Positions 42,988 to 64,000 of a stretch of DNA of 64,000 nucleotides are shown here, in pieces (the stretch's first letter is position 1; each line of letters begins with the position of its first letter). The stretch covers positions 25,848,961-25,912,960 of the forward strand of contig CM066922.1 in NCBI GenBank assembly GCA_033964015.1. Reading direction: 5' to 3'. The DNA comes from Scolanthus callimorphus. Taxonomy: Eukaryota; Cnidaria; Anthozoa; Actiniaria; Edwardsiidae. A model generated the notes under the pieces. The model ran no database searches. It was given only the letters and a program-made list of their open reading frames with translations, and had not been told where the DNA came from. The position numbers and the translations under genes were made by a program.

Positions 42988-44581
42988 TCAGAATCCTCCT
43001 GACATATTACTACTATGCTCCCGCTGTAGTCGCGAATTATAGACCCTTGATACTGTGTTCCATGAGTCCATATATCTATCCATACACATGGCTATGCATT
43101 TCTGTAAAGAAAACAAGAATACTTTAAATGAATTTCCTATTTGTTACCCTTCCCTGCAGTGAGGCTAACTAGATAACTGGATAGTTCACTTGGTCTCCCT
43201 GCTCGCACTTTTTTTTTCCACCAAAATATAAACTCACTCCAAACCTATACTTTGTGTATAACTCCAACTGATAATAGCCTTATGAGTAAATAAAGTTGAT
43301 TTGATTTGACATTCCTAGAATTCTAAGCTTGATTTACTTCCCTGCAAGAAAATGAATTTCATCCTCTCCTTTGACCCTACAGACTGATTCATGGATCAAT
43401 GCTCTGGATAAAAATATAGACCAATCAGAAAGAAGGTATTATTTTCCAAAAGTTATAATACAATTTGCCAAGAGACCTTTTTCAAATTATATGATAACAA
43501 CTTGTACTGCTCAGTTACTTTACTTTTTTCCTGCAGCTTTCAATGGATTTCCTTATATCTGTGATCGAGGATTTTGTGATTAGGAATCTGGACTAGGGAC
43601 TAACAAGGTTTAAAGGGTTCACCCTATCACACACCCTAAGGCAGTAGTTACATGAGACCGGTACAAACTCAGAGCAATCTGAGTTCATATCGGCTGTCAT
43701 AAATTTCTTAACATGCATTTACATGAGGCCAATCTGAAAGAAATCCTGACTGGCACAATTTCATTCCGGTTGCCAACAACATTCGAGTCTGTATCGGTCT
43801 CACATAAACATGATCAAAAAGGTGGTGATTACATGAGACCGGTATGAGCTCAGATTGCTCTGCATTTTTACCAGTCTCATGTAATCACTGCCTAAGAGAA
43901 TGGTCCTCTGGTACGTACCTGTTCAGAATTATCTAGTGATGTTCCTGGTTTGTAAATGCACTTCTTAAAACACTTGTCTGATATTTTCTACAAAAGAATA
44001 AGCCACATTAGTATAATAACACCTGTATGCCATTCATTTCACAACAATTTTACAGCACACAATCTTTTCCAACCATCCTTATCAGTTCTTGGCGATATCA
44101 AAGTGGGGAGCTGAGTTTACAGACACCACATAGAAGTCTGCCCCTCAACTCTGACATCCGTGATCAGTGGTGCTGATGGATTTTTGTCGACTTATTCTTA
44201 CTGATTTCAAAAGATCAGGAAAACATGGAAAGGATTCTCTTGACTGGTCTATTTTTATACATTACAGTAAAAGGTTTTACAGCACAATTCTTTAAACAAA
44301 GCACGAAGTGCATTTCCAAGTTTGTGCCGAGAGATCCCCTCTCCTCAAAGCCTTCATGTTTTGGCAATTGCTTAGGATTTCCGTCCTAATACCTGGCGTT
44401 ATGTTTGACACGAGCGGGCAACATAATGTTGCATAAGCTTCTTCACGTGCAACGTTACCTGTAGTAACTCCTGAGCGTTCGCTAAAGCAATCTGTGTCTT
44501 GACTTGATCCATTAACTGAGCCCTTTTAGAACTATCTAGACCTCCCATGGCATCACCTCTTGGCATATCATACTCAGACAT
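42988..44581 (-). CDS. TIMM13: Mitochondrial import inner membrane translocase subunit Tim13, 101 aa
   Basis: Small Tim chaperone of the intermembrane space that pairs with Tim8 to escort hydrophobic precursors. Exons on the minus strand are 44581-44459, 43987-43919 and 43101-42988, all phase 0, with GT-AG ends. The protein starts [18 protein letters not shown] and continues [16 protein letters not shown]. The twin CX3C motifs are CFKKC (exon 2) and CIAMC (exon 3), separated by the usual 16-residue spacer region [12 protein letters not shown]. It ends [14 protein letters not shown]. Length is close to the human protein (95 aa). The first exon faces ATE1 across 177 bp. A candidate poly(A) signal (AATAAA on this strand) is at 42825-42830. 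Confidence 0.95.
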
Positions 44582-44758
44582 CGCTGAGTTTTGGACAAAA
44601 CCGGCAAATAAACGAGGAAGAAAAAACTTCGACAAAACGTGGAAAACAGTTACGAGCCCTTGGTATGATCAGGTCAGCGGACTCGATAACATGAATTTTC
44701 CCAGGATGCAATGTACGCCCATTCACCACAGGGAGCCCGTTAGTGACAGGAAATCAAG
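44582..44758. promoter_or_regulatory. Compact divergent promoter between TIMM13 and ATE1
   Basis: Only 177 bp separate the two start codons, so both 5' UTRs and the core promoters must lie here or overlap the first exons. No TATA box is apparent. The ATE1 start codon is embedded in AAGATGGCGG, the YY1-type element often found over animal start sites. The span contains no repeat. Confidence 0.65.
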
Positions 44759-62359
<17,601 letters not shown>

Positions 62360-62942
62360 AGCAATGGACTTGAGTGAACAAAAACTATTTATATTTTAGA
62401 TTAACATTGAATGTCCGATGTAAAGGCCCATCACCAACCGGGAGCCTTTGCGCCCCGTTTTCTTTTGTTTTCAAATCGATCCATTGTTTTTTCGGCTGCT
62501 CTGATTCACTAAGAGTCCGCAAAGGCTCTCGGTTGGTGATGGACCTTTAAGGCGAGAGTATACTTTTAGCAGTCAAGACCTCTAATTTAGGAGTCCGCGT
62601 GGGTTGCCTGTGTTTTTTTCTTATCTCGTCACCAGGCCCTTTGTAAACATTTGAAAGTTTTTTTTATGAATACTGTCGGAGGCTCTGGTGACAAATAAGG
62701 CAAAACCGGATATTCCAAATTCTGGGACATCCTTGTTTTCCATGTGTGGTGATCGTCTTTGTCCGTTGAGCGAATTTCAAAATGGCGAGCTAGAACATCG
62801 GCCAATTAGAATCGGCCTATGATTGTCTGGCGCCATGTTCTTGATTGGCACAGACTCGTTCAAAGTCGCTAACATCAGGGATTGTGGAAGGATTATATAT
62901 TGTGGGAAGACAACGCGCTCTTTCCAAATACACACTTACCTA

Positions 62943-63222
62943 ATTCCATACCTGCCAACTCTCCAGGTCTTTCCCGGGAGTCTCCAACAAATCACCCAGT
63001 CTCCAGGGTAAAGCATCAACTCCCGAATTTGTCAACTTATTCTTTGATGCATAATCAGGCACAAAAAAGTCAACCGAAGTCGCGACGCCATCGGCAACTA
63101 TTCGGAGAGAGTTCTGACGTTTTCGGAAGGGATTCGGAAAGGGTTCGGGAAAGACTCGGAGAAACGAGTTGGTTCGTACAAATTCTCGTAATTTCACAAC
63201 TTCAGGGGTTGACAGGTATGTA
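62943..63222. mobile_element. Inverted-terminus repeat downstream of ATE1
   Basis: Starts CATACCTGCCAACTCTCCAG and ends GGTTGACAGGTATG, with a possible TAATT flank duplication. A related piece lies at 30336-30600. It is about 580 bp beyond the ATE1 stop. Confidence 0.6.
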
Positions 63223-63516
63223 ATTACTCAAAGCGAATGGCTGGTTTACAAAACGATAAATAAACACGCATTGGGCAACATTAACGGCAAACATTACTGC
63301 GCCACGTATCGTCGCCGGTCCTGAAAGCTTGTTCTTCAAGAAACTTAAATAAATTTCCACAAATGTTTGAAAACACTGTTTTAGTGACTAAATGGACCAA
63401 TAGAAGACTGCAGTTACTTTGGCATACAGCCAGTTTCGGATATTTGCTTTTACTAGTGAATTTTGACTAGCGGTTAATTAATTCAAACCACGTTGGTCCG
63501 CTTTTTCTGGATTAGC

Positions 63517-63518
<2 letters not shown>

Positions 63519-63561
<43 letters not shown>

Positions 63562-63562
63562 A
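63519..63562. repeat. Poly-C followed by (CA)n
   Basis: About 29 C followed by ACACACACACACACAC and AAAA. Downstream GGCTACGGGCCTG resembles the edge of an inserted repeat. Confidence 0.85.
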
Positions 63563-64000
63563 AAAATCCCTGGCTACGGGCCTGAATGTTGAATTAGTTG
63601 ACCCAGCCTACGTTTGCTCTTGAATTCTAGTAGGAAAACTCTTTATCATGCGACGAGGAACTTAAATAAAGAAACAGTGGCTCGAGGTAATTTTATTTCA
63701 ATCTGTACATGCAGGCGGATCCAGGAATTTAAGAGGGGGCTCATTTTTGCTGATGAAGTGCAACATATGAGGAAACATTCTATACCAATCCTTCTCTGTT
63801 GTCCGTGGCACTCTCACGAGGCGAAAGCGTGGTTGCTACACCATGATTTTTAAAATTATTAAAATGTACTGGTATACATTGAGTTACATAAAAGAAAAGA
63901 ACCACTCTGAAATGACAAAAGAAAGGCGGTTCGTTGGAAGGTTCATTTGCACCCAATGAACTCCCCCTGGATCCGCGCCTGACATTGCCTTTTTTTTGTA

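Larger units (their letters stand above)
62360..64000. other. Region downstream of ATE1, repeats only
   Basis: An inverted repeat at about 62420-62550 (AAAGGCCCATCACCAACCG and complement), the element at 62943-63222, and the poly-C/(CA)n tract. No coding exon could be supported on either strand. Confidence 0.55.

Overview
This is a eukaryotic, metazoan nuclear window: genes are split by many GT-AG introns, mitochondrial-import and N-degron proteins of animal type are encoded, and short inverted-repeat transposons, a tRNA-headed SINE and an RT-type LINE fill the introns. The repeat style and gene structure fit an anthozoan cnidarian, probably a stony coral. The species cannot be told from the sequence alone, and the assignment is inference.

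Layout. (1) 37083 down to 242, minus strand: a large TIAM/Still-life-type Rac guanine-nucleotide exchange factor. I traced 25 exons with matching splice phases, in the order EVH1/WH1, Ser-rich linker, PH-coiled coil-Ex, Ras-binding domain, PDZ, DH. The second PH domain lies beyond the left edge. (2) 9818-10573, plus strand: an intronless Sulfotransfer_4-like gene inside a TIAM intron. (3) 38479-41399, plus: a complete four-exon theta-like glutathione S-transferase. (4) 44581-42988, minus: TIMM13 in three exons. (5) 44759-62359, plus: the arginyl-tRNA-protein transferase ATE1 in about 18 exons, including a duplicated, probably mutually exclusive exon pair at 50212-50339 and 54015-54142. TIMM13 and ATE1 are head-to-head with 177 bp between start codons; the TIAM-like and GST-like genes are also divergent, 1.4 kb apart.

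Mobile DNA. The first TIAM intron (27.3-36.9 kb) holds a nested set: an inverted-repeat DNA element (27725-34897) contains a LINE with a reverse transcriptase, which is split by a CACTA element (29022-33708, 3-bp target duplication CTT), which in turn holds hAT-like MITEs with 8-bp duplications. Other introns carry a 39-bp minisatellite of about 1.5 kb, a 72-bp CCAAT array, 17-bp and 19-bp arrays, many MITEs and a tRNA-like cluster.

Two TIAM exons (4835-4983 and 36897-37083) each need one extra G on the coding strand to stay open. They are either assembly errors or real lesions. No virus, CRISPR array or toxin gene was seen.
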